Below, piece by piece: positions 1 to 8,826 of a stretch of 64,000 bases of DNA. Location: the NCBI GenBank assembly GCA_902633965.1, contig CACPID010000001.1, positions 135,814 to 199,813 on the forward strand. The letters run 5' to 3'. Each line of letters begins with the position of its first letter. Position 1 is the stretch's first letter. A model generated the notes under the pieces. It was not told the DNA's origin and did no database searches. It saw nothing but the letters and a program-made list of their open reading frames with translations. The position numbers and the translations under genes were made by a program. The stretch is from an uncultured Pelagibacteraceae bacterium (GTDB lineage: Bacteria; Pseudomonadota; Alphaproteobacteria; Pelagibacterales; Pelagibacteraceae).

Positions 1-1238
1 TTAGCTCTGAAGATTTTATAATCTGCGAGATAGGAGGAACAGTGGGTGATATTGAAAGCTTACCGTTTTTGGAAGCAATAAGACAATTTTCAAATGATCA
101 TGGAAAAAAAAATACACTGTTTATCCATTTAACTTTGGTACCATATATGAGAGCTTCAGATGAAATTAAAACAAAACCAACGCAACATTCTGTCAAAGAA
201 CTAAGAACAATTGGTATTCAGCCTAATATAATTATTTGTAGATCAGAACAGCCTTTACCATTTGATCAAAGAAAAAAAATATCATTATTTTGTAATGTTC
301 CTTTTGAAAATGTTATTGAGACAGTTGATGTTAAAACAATTTACGAAGCTCCTATAAGTTTTAATAAGGAGAAACTTGATAAAATTGTTCTTAAATACTT
401 TAAATTAAAATCAAAGAAAAATGTAAACCTCAATCCATGGAAAAAAATTACTAATGTTGTTTTGAAAACAAAACCTAAAGTAAATATTGGTTTAATAGGT
501 AAATATGTAAATCTTAAAGACGCTTATAAATCACTTGATGAGGCTTTGATACATGGTGGAATAGATAATAACGTGAAGGTGAATTTAATACGAATTGAAT
601 CTGATAAATTAAAACCTAATGAAATAAAAGAAAAATTAAAAAATATATCAGGTATACTTATACCAGGTGGTTTTGGAAAAAGAGGTACTGAAGGTAAAAT
701 TGAGGCTATAAAATATGCAAGACAAAATAAAATACCATTTTTAGGTATCTGTTATGGAATGCAGATGGCCGTCATTGAATATGCAAGAAATGTATTGAAA
801 ATAAAGAAAGCTACATCTAGTGAATTTAGCAAGACAGGAGTGAATGTAATAGGATTAATACATGAATGGAATAGAGATGGTAAAATTTTCAAAGGTTCTA
901 AAAAAGAGCTTGGTGGTACAATGCGACTTGGTCTTTATGAGGCTAAATTAAAAAAAAATTCTCTAATTCAAAAAATTTATAGATCTAATAGTATAAATGA
1001 GAGGCATAGACATAGATATGAGGTAAATATTGATTATAAAGACAAATTTGAAGACAAAGGTCTAATTTTTTCTGGAATGTCACCGGATCACAAATTACCT
1101 GAGATTATTGAGCTTAAAAATCATCCTTGGTTTGTTGGTGTTCAATTTCATCCAGAATTTAAATCTAGACCTTTAAACCCACATCCATTATTCTCATCAT
1201 TTATCAAGGCAGCAAAAATCAAAAATGCAAAATATTAA
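1..1238 (+). CDS. pyrG: CTP synthase, C-terminal part (5' end outside window)
   Basis: Converts UTP to CTP using glutamine-derived ammonia; cytoplasmic, last step of de novo CTP synthesis. The reading frame is open from base 3 with no start codon, and its first residues contain the synthetase motif EIGGTVGDIES, so the gene begins upstream of the window. The glutaminase domain follows, with the oxyanion region PGGFGKRG, the nucleophile Cys in GICYGMQ and the catalytic His-Glu in VQFHPEF. About 410 residues are visible of a family length near 540. The 3' end overlaps kdsA by 14 nt, so the two are probably co-transcribed. Confidence 0.97.
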   Translation, partial: SSEDFIICEIGGTVGDIESLPFLEAIRQFSNDHGKKNTLFIHLTLVPYMRASDEIKTKPTQHSVKELRTIGIQPNIIICRSEQPLPFDQRKKISLFCNVPFENVIETVDVKTIYEAPISFNKEKLDKIVLKYFKLKSKKNVNLNPWKKITNVVLKTKPKVNIGLIGKYVNLKDAYKSLDEALIHGGIDNNVKVNLIRIESDKLKPNEIKEKLKNISGILIPGGFGKRGTEGKIEAIKYARQNKIPFLGICYGMQMAVIEYARNVLKIKKATSSEFSKTGVNVIGLIHEWNRDGKIFKGSKKELGGTMRLGLYEAKLKKNSLIQKIYRSNSINERHRHRYEVNIDYKDKFEDKGLIFSGMSPDHKLPEIIELKNHPWFVGVQFHPEFKSRPLNPHPLFSSFIKAAKIKNAKY

Positions 1239-2049
1239 AGTTAAATGTAATCATATAGAAATCTCAAATTCTAATAGATTTTGTTTAATAGCAGGACCAT
1301 GTCAGCTGGAAACAGAACAACATGCATTAGACATAGCAGGTAAAATACAAGAAATGACAAAAAAATTTAACTTAGGTTTTATTTATAAAACATCGTTTGA
1401 TAAAGCCAACAGAACTAGCCTAAAAGGCAAAAGGGGAGCTGGTTTAGAAAAATCTTTGCCCGTATTTGATAAAATAAAAAAAGAATTAAACGTACCGGTT
1501 CTAACCGATATTCATAACGAGGAACAATGTAAAATAGTTTCAAATCATGTCGATGTTTTGCAAATTCCTGCTTTTTTGTGTAGGCAGACTGACTTACTAA
1601 TTGCAGCTGCAAAAACAAATAAAATTATTAATGTTAAAAAAGGACAATTTCTAGCTCCTTGGGATATGGTCAATGTAACAAAAAAAATATCAGATTCAGG
1701 AAATAATAATATTTTAGTAACTGAAAGAGGAGCAAGTTTTGGATACAATACTTTGGTTTCTGATATGAGATCAATACCTATAATGGCAAAAAATGGTTAC
1801 CCGGTGATTTTTGATGCAACACATTCTGTTCAACAACCAGGTGGAATGGGAGAAAAAAGTGGTGGACAAAGAGAGTTTGTAGAACATCTATCCCGAGCGG
1901 CAATTGCAGTTGGTGTAGCAGGTGTGTTTATAGAAACACACCAAGATCCTGACAATGCACCATCTGATGGTCCCAATATGCTTCCACTTAATAAATTAGA
2001 AAATCTTATTTCTCAACTTTGTGAAATTGATAATTTAATTAAAAAATAA
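1225..2049 (+). CDS. kdsA: 3-deoxy-8-phosphooctulonate synthase (KDO-8-P synthase)
   Basis: Condenses phosphoenolpyruvate with arabinose 5-phosphate to KDO-8-phosphate for the inner core of lipopolysaccharide. At 274 aa it has normal family length. The N-terminal IAGPC motif puts Cys26 where metal-dependent enzymes of the Aquifex type have their metal-ligand Cys and E. coli has Asn, so I infer the metal-dependent class. Other landmarks are KTSFDKANRTS, the QIPAFLCRQTDLL segment and DATHSVQQPGG. The start lies inside the pyrG 3' end, and the stop shares one base with the eno start, so the gene is embedded in a pyrG-kdsA-eno operon that supplies PEP-linked metabolism. Confidence 0.97.
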   Translation: MQNIKVKCNHIEISNSNRFCLIAGPCQLETEQHALDIAGKIQEMTKKFNLGFIYKTSFDKANRTSLKGKRGAGLEKSLPVFDKIKKELNVPVLTDIHNEEQCKIVSNHVDVLQIPAFLCRQTDLLIAAAKTNKIINVKKGQFLAPWDMVNVTKKISDSGNNNILVTERGASFGYNTLVSDMRSIPIMAKNGYPVIFDATHSVQQPGGMGEKSGGQREFVEHLSRAAIAVGVAGVFIETHQDPDNAPSDGPNMLPLNKLENLISQLCEIDNLIKK

Positions 2050-3305
2050 TGAGTAAGATTTCAAAAATTGTTGCAAGACAGGTTTTTGATAGCAGAGGAA
2101 ATCCAACAATAGAGGCAGAGATATTTTCTGGTAAAAGTAGTGCATCAGCAATTTGCCCCTCTGGCGCATCTACTGGAACATACGAAGCTTTTGAAAAAAG
2201 AGATAAGTCCAACAAAAAGTATTTAGGCAAAAGTGTTTTTAAGGCGATAGATTTAATAAATAAAAAAATTTCAAAAAAACTCAAAGGTCAAAATGTTCAT
2301 AATCAAGAAAGAATTGATAGCATAATGATCAATTTAGATGGTACTAAACAAAAAATTAAAATTGGAGCAAATGCAATTCTAGCAGTATCAATGGCTAACA
2401 AAAAATTGTCAGCAAAAATTAAAAACAAACCACTTTATGAGTGTTTTTTAAAAAATAAAAATTTTAGACTACCATATCCTTTAATGAATATTATTAATGG
2501 CGGAGCTCATTCGAATAATGGTTTAAGAATACAAGAATTTATGATCAGACCAGATGGAGCAAAAAATTTTTCTGATGGAGTAAGAATGTGCTATTTAGTT
2601 ATACAAAATCTAAAAAAAATAATTAATTCAAAAGGTTTATCTACATCTGTAGGAGATGAAGGTGGATTTGCTCCAATGATAAATAAAAACGAAAATGCTT
2701 TAGCTTTAATAGTTAATGCTATTAAAAAATCTGGTTTTATCAATGGTAAACATATTTCAATTTGTCTGGATGTTGCTGCAAATGAATTATATAAAAAAGG
2801 TAAGTATTCTATTCACTCGACAAAATTTATTTCTACTAATGAATCTATCAAAAAATATATACAATTAATAAAAAAATTTAAAATAAAATCTATTGAAGAT
2901 CCATTTTCTGAGAATGATTGGCCCTCATGGAATAAACTAACAAAATCATCAAAAAAAATTCAAATAGTTGGTGATGATTTATATGTAACTAATCTAGAAA
3001 GATTAAAAATGGGATTTTTAAACAATTCTTCAAATTCGATACTTGTTAAACTCAATCAAATTGGAACAGTAACTGAAACTTTAGAAGTTATAAAATTTGC
3101 AAAAATAATAGGATTTAGCACAATTATTTCTCATCGATCCGGCGATAGTGAAGACACATTTATTGCAGATCTAGCAGTTGGTACCGACTCAAATCAGATT
3201 AAAACAGGGTCTTTGTCCAGGTCCGAAAGAGTTGCTAAATATAATCAATTAATTCGAATAGAAGAAAATCTAGGAAAAAAGGCAAAAATGAATAAAATTC
3301 ATTAA
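2049..3305 (+). CDS. eno: Enolase
   Basis: Interconverts 2-phosphoglycerate and phosphoenolpyruvate in glycolysis and gluconeogenesis. It is 418 aa, typical for bacteria. Visible active-site elements are the mobile loop SGAST (residues 38-42), DEGGFAP near 203, the magnesium ligands in CLDVAANE, SIEDPF and GDDLYVTN, the catalytic Lys in LVKLNQ, and SHRSGDSEDTFIADLAVG near the C-terminus. It overlaps kdsA by one base and the downstream ftsB-like gene by one base. PEP made here is the substrate of the upstream KdsA. Confidence 0.98.
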   Translation: MSKISKIVARQVFDSRGNPTIEAEIFSGKSSASAICPSGASTGTYEAFEKRDKSNKKYLGKSVFKAIDLINKKISKKLKGQNVHNQERIDSIMINLDGTKQKIKIGANAILAVSMANKKLSAKIKNKPLYECFLKNKNFRLPYPLMNIINGGAHSNNGLRIQEFMIRPDGAKNFSDGVRMCYLVIQNLKKIINSKGLSTSVGDEGGFAPMINKNENALALIVNAIKKSGFINGKHISICLDVAANELYKKGKYSIHSTKFISTNESIKKYIQLIKKFKIKSIEDPFSENDWPSWNKLTKSSKKIQIVGDDLYVTNLERLKMGFLNNSSNSILVKLNQIGTVTETLEVIKFAKIIGFSTIISHRSGDSEDTFIADLAVGTDSNQIKTGSLSRSERVAKYNQLIRIEENLGKKAKMNKIH

Positions 3306-3607
3306 TGCTAACAAAAATAAAAAAAAATTACTTTGAGATAATTTCTTTTTTTTTAATAATTTATTTTTTAATTAATTTGTTAGGTGGTCAGAGAGGTCTA
3401 TTCTCATATTTCGAAAAAAAGGAGACTTTAAAAAAGCTTACAAATGAAGAAAGTATTAAATTATCAAAAATTAAAAGATTAGAATTAGAAAACTCCCTTT
3501 TAACTGATAATATCGACAAAGATTTTGTCGATCAATTAATACGAGACAAATTAATGCTTGGTAAAAAAGGCGAGAGTACCTATATAATAGTCAACAATGA
3601 CAATTAG
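3305..3607 (+). CDS. FtsB/DivIC-like septum formation initiator
   Basis: Small bitopic membrane protein of 100 aa. It has a short cytoplasmic N-terminus, one membrane segment at about residues 10-28, then a charged helical stretch (about 38-75) suited to a coiled coil, as in FtsB/DivIC proteins that bridge FtsL and FtsQ in the divisome. Sequence identity to well-known FtsB is hard to see by eye, and the call leans on size, topology and position: in many alphaproteobacteria a divIC/ftsB gene follows eno directly. It overlaps lipA by 11 nt. Other small bitopic coiled-coil proteins are possible but less likely here. Confidence 0.8.
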   Translation: MLTKIKKNYFEIISFFLIIYFLINLLGGQRGLFSYFEKKETLKKLTNEESIKLSKIKRLELENSLLTDNIDKDFVDQLIRDKLMLGKKGESTYIIVNNDN

Positions 3608-4532
3608 ACATCCAGAAAAAGTAAATAAACCTATAAATCCTATTAAAAAAAAACCAAATTGGATAAGATCTAAGTTATTAAATAGTAAAGAATTTTTTAT
3701 TACTAAAAGTGTTATAAATCAAAATAATCTCGTAACTGTATGCCAAGAGGCTAATTGCCCAAATATTACCGAGTGCTGGAGTAAAAGACATGCAACATTT
3801 ATGATTATGGGTGACACTTGCACGAGGGCTTGTGGATTTTGTGATGTTAAAACAGGCAAGCCAGATAACCTAGATCCTTTTGAGCCCTATAAAATATCAA
3901 ATGCTGTTAAAAAATTAAATCTCAAACATGTTGTGATTACATCAGTTGATAGGGATGATTTACCTGACGGAGGCTCACAACATTTTTTTGAAGTGATTAA
4001 AACAACTCAAAAAAATAATCCTAATACCTCTATAGAAGTTTTAACACCTGACTTTCTTAGAAAAGGAGAGGCCTATAAAAAGGTTCTTGAGGCAAACCCT
4101 GATGTTTTTAATCATAATATTGAAACAGTTCCTAGTCTCTATAGAAAAGTTAGACCTGGAGCAAGATATTTTGGCTCACTTGAACTTTTAAAAAATTCAA
4201 AGCAAATAAACAAAAATGTTTTTACCAAATCTGGCTTAATGGTTGGCCTAGGTGAAACAAAAGATGAAATTTTACAAGTTATGGACGATTTAATTTCAGC
4301 TGATGTAGATTTTTTAACCATAGGCCAATATTTACAACCATCACCAAAACATTTTCCTTTAGTTAGATATTATCATCCAGATGAATTTAATGAGTTAGAA
4401 CAACAGGCTAAAGCAAAAGGATTTTTATTGGTATCTTCTTCACCAATGACAAGATCTTCATACCACGCAGATGAGGATTTTAAAATTTTGCAAAAAAATA
4501 GACTCAGAACAAATGCCTCAAGCTTCAGTTAA
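3597..4532 (+). CDS. lipA: Lipoyl synthase
   Basis: Radical SAM enzyme that inserts two sulfurs into octanoyl groups on lipoyl domains of 2-oxoacid dehydrogenases and the glycine cleavage system. Both iron-sulfur binding sets are visible: the auxiliary cluster Cys49, Cys54 and Cys60 (CX4CX5C) and the radical SAM cluster Cys75, Cys79 and Cys82 (CX3CX2C). The C-terminal Arg-Ser-Ser typical of LipA is in TRSSYHA. The length of 311 aa is normal. The gene overlaps its upstream neighbour by 11 nt. In many relatives the pyruvate dehydrogenase genes sit just before lipA; here they are absent. Confidence 0.97.
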   Translation: MTIRHPEKVNKPINPIKKKPNWIRSKLLNSKEFFITKSVINQNNLVTVCQEANCPNITECWSKRHATFMIMGDTCTRACGFCDVKTGKPDNLDPFEPYKISNAVKKLNLKHVVITSVDRDDLPDGGSQHFFEVIKTTQKNNPNTSIEVLTPDFLRKGEAYKKVLEANPDVFNHNIETVPSLYRKVRPGARYFGSLELLKNSKQINKNVFTKSGLMVGLGETKDEILQVMDDLISADVDFLTIGQYLQPSPKHFPLVRYYHPDEFNELEQQAKAKGFLLVSSSPMTRSSYHADEDFKILQKNRLRTNASSFS

Positions 4533-4962
4533 AAGAATTATTAACTGTAATAAGAAAGATTTGATCGAACTTGTTTTGGATATTGAAAAATATCCTAATT
4601 TTATTCCTTATTGTTTAGGTTCAAAAGTATATAGTAGAGAGGATAAGAGTAATGAAATATTAATTGTAGCAGATTTAACCATTGGGAAGGGTCCTTTTAA
4701 AGATACTTATAAAAGTGATGTTAAGTATTACAAAGATAAAGATTTAATTTATGTAACTAATATTGATGGTCCTCTTAAACATCTCGAAAATAAATGGAAT
4801 TTTAAAGAATTTAAAGGGCAAACAGAAGTTTCATTTGACGTAGATTTTGAGTTAAAAAATCGTTTTCTTAACATTATAATGACAAAATCTTTTCAATATG
4901 GATTAAATAAAATTGCAGATGCATTTGAAAAACAAGCAAATAAAATTTTAGATAATTCCTAA
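4513..4962 (+). CDS. RatA/Coq10-type START-domain protein
   Basis: About 149 aa covering one polyketide cyclase/START-like fold. The opening ([21 protein letters not shown], then [12 protein letters not shown]) matches the RatA/Coq10 family. Members bind ubiquinone (Coq10) or, in E. coli RatA, affect ribosome subunit association. An in-frame ATG lies 42 nt upstream at 4471, but the family N-terminus begins at the ATG at 4513, so I use that start; no strong ribosome binding site decides between them. It overlaps the lipA 3' end by 20 nt and runs into the convergent cinA-domain gene by 15 nt. The lipA-ratA pairing is common in alphaproteobacteria. Substrate is unknown. Confidence 0.85.
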   Translation: MPQASVKRIINCNKKDLIELVLDIEKYPNFIPYCLGSKVYSREDKSNEILIVADLTIGKGPFKDTYKSDVKYYKDKDLIYVTNIDGPLKHLENKWNFKEFKGQTEVSFDVDFELKNRFLNIIMTKSFQYGLNKIADAFEKQANKILDNS

Positions 4963-5415
4963 TATTAACTCAAAAGCTTTTTTTACTGTAGCTCTTTGAA
5001 AAGATTTCCGGTTCTTATTCTTAAAAACGTACCTATTAATCTTAATTTTATTACCTTTTTTAATACCCATATATACTAACCCCACAGGTTTTTGCTTAGT
5101 ACCACCCTTTGGTCCCGCAATTCCAGTTACTGAAATATTAATATGAGCATTAGAAATTTTTGATAAATTATTCACCATTGAGATACAACACTGATGACTC
5201 ACTGCACCATATTTTTTAATTATATTTTTATTAACTTTTAAAATTTTAATTTTTGCTTGATTAGAGTATGTCACAAGACCTAAATTGAATACTTTTGATG
5301 CACCACTAATTGAAGTAATTGAACTAGCTAAAAGTCCACCAGTACATGACTCAACACATGAAATTTTAATTTTCTTTTTTTTTAATGTGCGAATTAAATT
5401 ATTAATATTATTCAT
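4948..5415 (-). CDS. CinA C-terminal domain protein (NMN amidohydrolase, PncC type)
   Basis: 155 aa protein consisting only of the CinA C-terminal domain. The motif VESCTGGLLASS (about residues 21-32) and SVTGIAGPKGGT (about 95-106) are diagnostic. Characterised members deamidate nicotinamide mononucleotide to nicotinate mononucleotide in pyridine nucleotide salvage. The N-terminal molybdopterin-binding-like domain of full CinA is absent, as in stand-alone PncC. Its start overlaps the end of pgpA by 4 nt, so it is translated from the ispDF-pgpA-cinA minus-strand operon. Enzymatic role is inferred from the family only. Confidence 0.9.
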   Translation of the reverse strand: MNNINNLIRTLKKKKIKISCVESCTGGLLASSITSISGASKVFNLGLVTYSNQAKIKILKVNKNIIKKYGAVSHQCCISMVNNLSKISNAHINISVTGIAGPKGGTKQKPVGLVYMGIKKGNKIKINRYVFKNKNRKSFQRATVKKAFELILGII

Positions 5416-5918
5416 ATAGTAAAATATACTTTTATTGTCATAAGAAATATTAAAAATAACACCACATATAAACCCGCAACAATGTCATCCATAATCACTC
5501 CAAAACTATTTTTAAAATTTTTATCAAAATAACTTACAGGAAAGGGTTTTATTATATCAAAAACCCTAAATGTCATGAACATTATTACATAAAAATAAAA
5601 GGAATCTTCGAAACTTTTTTCTGTTCCATGTGAAATTTCATAAAGATATATCGGTATAGATTGACCAATGAATTCATCAATAACAATTTCCTTTGGATCT
5701 TTGTTTTTTTTTGATTTTATATAATTTGCAACAGCAATAAATGCATAAATTGTAACAATAACCAAAAAAATTATGAAAAAATTTTTAGTAAAATTAAATA
5801 TATGGAAGTAAAAAAAAAGTATTACTGTTGTTGTAAAAGATGCAATAGTACCAGGAATTTTTTTAAACTTTCCCAATCCAAACATCGTAACAAAGTATTT
5901 ATTTATATTTTCAATCAT
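5412..5918 (-). CDS. pgpA: Phosphatidylglycerophosphatase A
   Basis: Inner-membrane enzyme that dephosphorylates phosphatidylglycerophosphate to phosphatidylglycerol. The N-terminal FGLGKFKKIPGTIAS matches the PgpA signature (G-G-PGT). The acidic pair in VIDEFIGQ and the IMDDIVAG segment near the C-terminus are the expected metal-binding and catalytic acidic residues. Three or four hydrophobic segments span the 168 aa. It lies between ispDF (8 nt overlap) and the cinA-domain gene (4 nt overlap) in one minus-strand operon. Confidence 0.93.
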   Translation of the reverse strand: MIENINKYFVTMFGLGKFKKIPGTIASFTTTVILFFYFHIFNFTKNFFIIFLVIVTIYAFIAVANYIKSKKNKDPKEIVIDEFIGQSIPIYLYEISHGTEKSFEDSFYFYVIMFMTFRVFDIIKPFPVSYFDKNFKNSFGVIMDDIVAGLYVVLFLIFLMTIKVYFTI

Positions 5919-7014
5919 ATTTTGCTATCGAAACTATTACTTCACACGCTATTGCCTGTTCTTTTCCAATTAAACCTAATTTTTCTACAGTTTTACCTTT
6001 TAGATTAATTAAATCCTTATTTAAATTCATTAGTCTGGATATAGATTCAATAATTCTGTTCCTATATTTTGAAACTCTCGGTTTTTGACATATTAAATTT
6101 ATATCCAAATTATTTATATAAAAATTTGTTTGATTGAGCATTTCTAAAATTGGTTTTAACAATTTTGTAGATCTTATATTTTTAAATTTTTTTGTATTTG
6201 GAAAATAAGTACCTATATCTTTTTTTCTAATAGAACCTAAAATTGCATCTATAATTGAGTGTAAAATAACATCACCATCCGAATGACCTGCAAGACCTGA
6301 ATGATATGGAATTTTGATACCTCCCAAATAAAGTTTCTTTTTTCTAACCAGTCTATGTATATCAAAACCTAAACCATAAAATATATTTTGCTCATTTAAA
6401 TCTTCAGCATAAGTAATTTTATTATTCTTATTTTCACCAGGTATAAATTTTACTTTATAATTATGATTTATAAACAAAGTGGCTTCATCATTAACTTTAC
6501 TTTTATTGTTTTCTGATAGTTTTAAAATATTCTCTAACCTAAATGCTTGGGGTGTTTGGGTCTTTAATATATTTTTTCTATTTAAATTAAAATAATTTAA
6601 TTTAGTTTTATATTTAATCGAGTCGGAGGAATTAATAAAAGGCACAACTGCCTGATTTTTTTTTAAGCTTTTAGAAATATTTTTTAATAATCTGATAGAA
6701 AAATTTGGTCTTGCTGCATCGTGAATAAACACGTTTTTAGCACCCAATTTTTTAGCATACTTAATTCCTAAAAATGACGAGTCACTTCTTTCTTTTCCAC
6801 CTTTAATAATTTTTACCTTATTTTTGAATTTTTTAACGTCAATTTTACTCTTATTTGTTACCAATATAATTTTTTTAAATAATTTTGATTCTATAGCTTT
6901 AATAATTGAATGTTCGTACAATGGTTTGTTTTTATAAGAAATAAATTGCTTGTGTTTTGAGGATTTAAATCTTTTGCTTTGTCCAGCAGCTAGTAATATA
7001 AAACAATTATTCAT
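5911..7014 (-). CDS. ispDF: Bifunctional IspD/IspF of the MEP isoprenoid pathway
   Basis: Fusion of 2-C-methyl-D-erythritol 4-phosphate cytidylyltransferase (IspD, about residues 1-213) and 2-C-methyl-D-erythritol 2,4-cyclodiphosphate synthase (IspF, about 215-367). IspD shows the nucleotide-binding N-terminus LLAAGQSKRF with KHKQF, and HDAARP. IspF shows GFDIHRL, GHSDGDVILHSIIDAILG and the C-terminal EKLGLIGKEQAIACE region. The fusion is typical of alphaproteobacteria. At 367 aa it is slightly shorter than many fusions. It is the first gene of a minus-strand operon, separated by 24 nt from the divergent ntrY, so the two promoters must overlap or lie in coding sequence. Confidence 0.96.
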   Translation of the reverse strand: MNNCFILLAAGQSKRFKSSKHKQFISYKNKPLYEHSIIKAIESKLFKKIILVTNKSKIDVKKFKNKVKIIKGGKERSDSSFLGIKYAKKLGAKNVFIHDAARPNFSIRLLKNISKSLKKNQAVVPFINSSDSIKYKTKLNYFNLNRKNILKTQTPQAFRLENILKLSENNKSKVNDEATLFINHNYKVKFIPGENKNNKITYAEDLNEQNIFYGLGFDIHRLVRKKKLYLGGIKIPYHSGLAGHSDGDVILHSIIDAILGSIRKKDIGTYFPNTKKFKNIRSTKLLKPILEMLNQTNFYINNLDINLICQKPRVSKYRNRIIESISRLMNLNKDLINLKGKTVEKLGLIGKEQAIACEVIVSIAKYD

Positions 7015-7038
7015 AATATAGGAGTAACTTATTACATA

Positions 7039-8826
7039 ATGATAGATTTTATCAAAAAAAATATTTTAATTATTATTATTTTTGTAATTACTTTATTTGT
7101 AGGTTTTTTAACATTTTTAACTTTTATTGATAAAAGCTTTATAAAACTTAACAATCAAAATCTACAATATTTATTACTAATTAACATATCACTTTTACTA
7201 TTCTTCTTCTTTTTTATTTATTTAGAAATCAAAAAATCTATAAAAAACGATATTGATGTTGAGGGTTCAAAGGCAAATAAAAAATATATAACATTCTTCT
7301 CATTATTTACAATAATACCTTCAATCCTGATTTCTGTGTTTTCACTTTTTTTATTTTCTTTTGCATTAGAAAAATATTTCGATAAAAAAATTACTACAGC
7401 AGTAAACAATTCATATGAGCTTGCCAAAGATTATGTTGAGGAAGTAAGAGACAAAATTCAATCTGAGGCAGTATTAATAGCATTTGATGTTAATAAAAGT
7501 GCTAAATATTTAGCTACAAATCCAAAGGAATTTAAACAATTTTTAGATACTCAAAAATTAATAAGGGGCGTAGATGAGATACATATAATTAATAATCAAA
7601 GAAAAATAATTTTATCAACTCTAGACAATTTAAAAGAATATAAACCACCAGCAGATAAAGCTCTTAAATTAGTTTTGGCTGATGATAGACCTTTAAAAAT
7701 TATTAACGCTTTTGAAAATAAATCTGCTGCAATAATGCGTCTTACAAATTTTGATGATTCTTTTTTATATGTTGTTAAATTTTTAGATGGAAATATATCT
7801 AAATATTTAACAGAATCTCAAGAAGCAATTAACTTTTATTATACTGTTGAGGAAAAAAGATCAGGTATTCAAATATCATTTATAATAATTTATATAATAA
7901 TTGTTTCATTGCTTTTATTTTTATCTATTAGTATTGCCATTAGGTTTTCCTCGAGATTTTTTAGATCAATAAATAATCTAATTACTGCATCCCAAACCAT
8001 CGGAAGTGGAAATTTGAATATTAAAGTACCTGAAGTCAAAACAGATAAAGATCTGGAACAATTAAATAAAAATTTTAATTTGATGACGCAACGACTAAGG
8101 AATCAACAAGATAAACTTCTTCTTAATGAAAGACATGAGGCATGGGAAAATGTAGCTCGTAAACTTGCTCACGAAATTAAGAACCCCTTAACACCCATTC
8201 AGCTTATTATTGATAGGCTAAATTCAAAATTTACAAAATTTCTAAGTAATGAAGATGACAAAAAAGATTTTGATAAAAATCTTTTGACTATAAATAAACA
8301 GATTAAACAAATTGAAAATTTAGTTAATGAGTTTTCCGATTTTGCAAGAATGCCAAAACCTATATTTAAAAAGTCTAATCTAATTACTTTAATAAACGAT
8401 AATATAAACCTTATGAAAGAGCTTGATAATAAATTAAAAATTAATTTTAAATCGAAGAAGCAAAAAATATTTATTATGTGTGACTCTGAACAAATGAATA
8501 GAGCCTTCATAAATCTTTTAAAAAATTCAATTGAAAGTATTAATGAAAATAAGTTAAAAAACCCCAATATTTTAAAGAAAATTGATATAGAAATTAATGA
8601 AAAAGATGATTATATAGAAATATATATAATAGATAACGGAATTGGTTTTGATAAAAAAAATATAAAAAATATTCTAAAACCTTATTTTACAACAAAAAAA
8701 AATGGAACTGGTTTGGGACTACCTATAGTAAATAAAATTATTAATGATCATAATGGAACATTAACCACTCTTTCACCAAAATATGGCGCAAAAATAAAAA
8801 TTAATATCCCCAAAAATGTCCACTGA
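7039..8826 (+). CDS. ntrY: NtrY-type membrane sensor histidine kinase
   Basis: Two-component sensor of 595 aa paired with ntrX, which overlaps its 3' end by 11 nt. Hydrophobic segments lie at about residues 8-32, 43-62 and 85-110, followed by an extracytoplasmic portion, a further membrane segment at about 275-300, a HAMP region, and a PAS-poor linker. The kinase core has the phospho-acceptor His378 in HEIKNPLTP, the N box KNSIESI, and glycine-rich boxes DNGIGF and GTGLGLPIV. NtrYX is linked to nitrogen and redox or envelope control in alphaproteobacteria. The ntrBC pair that commonly precedes it in relatives is absent here. Confidence 0.93.
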   Translation: MIDFIKKNILIIIIFVITLFVGFLTFLTFIDKSFIKLNNQNLQYLLLINISLLLFFFFFIYLEIKKSIKNDIDVEGSKANKKYITFFSLFTIIPSILISVFSLFLFSFALEKYFDKKITTAVNNSYELAKDYVEEVRDKIQSEAVLIAFDVNKSAKYLATNPKEFKQFLDTQKLIRGVDEIHIINNQRKIILSTLDNLKEYKPPADKALKLVLADDRPLKIINAFENKSAAIMRLTNFDDSFLYVVKFLDGNISKYLTESQEAINFYYTVEEKRSGIQISFIIIYIIIVSLLLFLSISIAIRFSSRFFRSINNLITASQTIGSGNLNIKVPEVKTDKDLEQLNKNFNLMTQRLRNQQDKLLLNERHEAWENVARKLAHEIKNPLTPIQLIIDRLNSKFTKFLSNEDDKKDFDKNLLTINKQIKQIENLVNEFSDFARMPKPIFKKSNLITLINDNINLMKELDNKLKINFKSKKQKIFIMCDSEQMNRAFINLLKNSIESINENKLKNPNILKKIDIEINEKDDYIEIYIIDNGIGFDKKNIKNILKPYFTTKKNGTGLGLPIVNKIINDHNGTLTTLSPKYGAKIKINIPKNVH

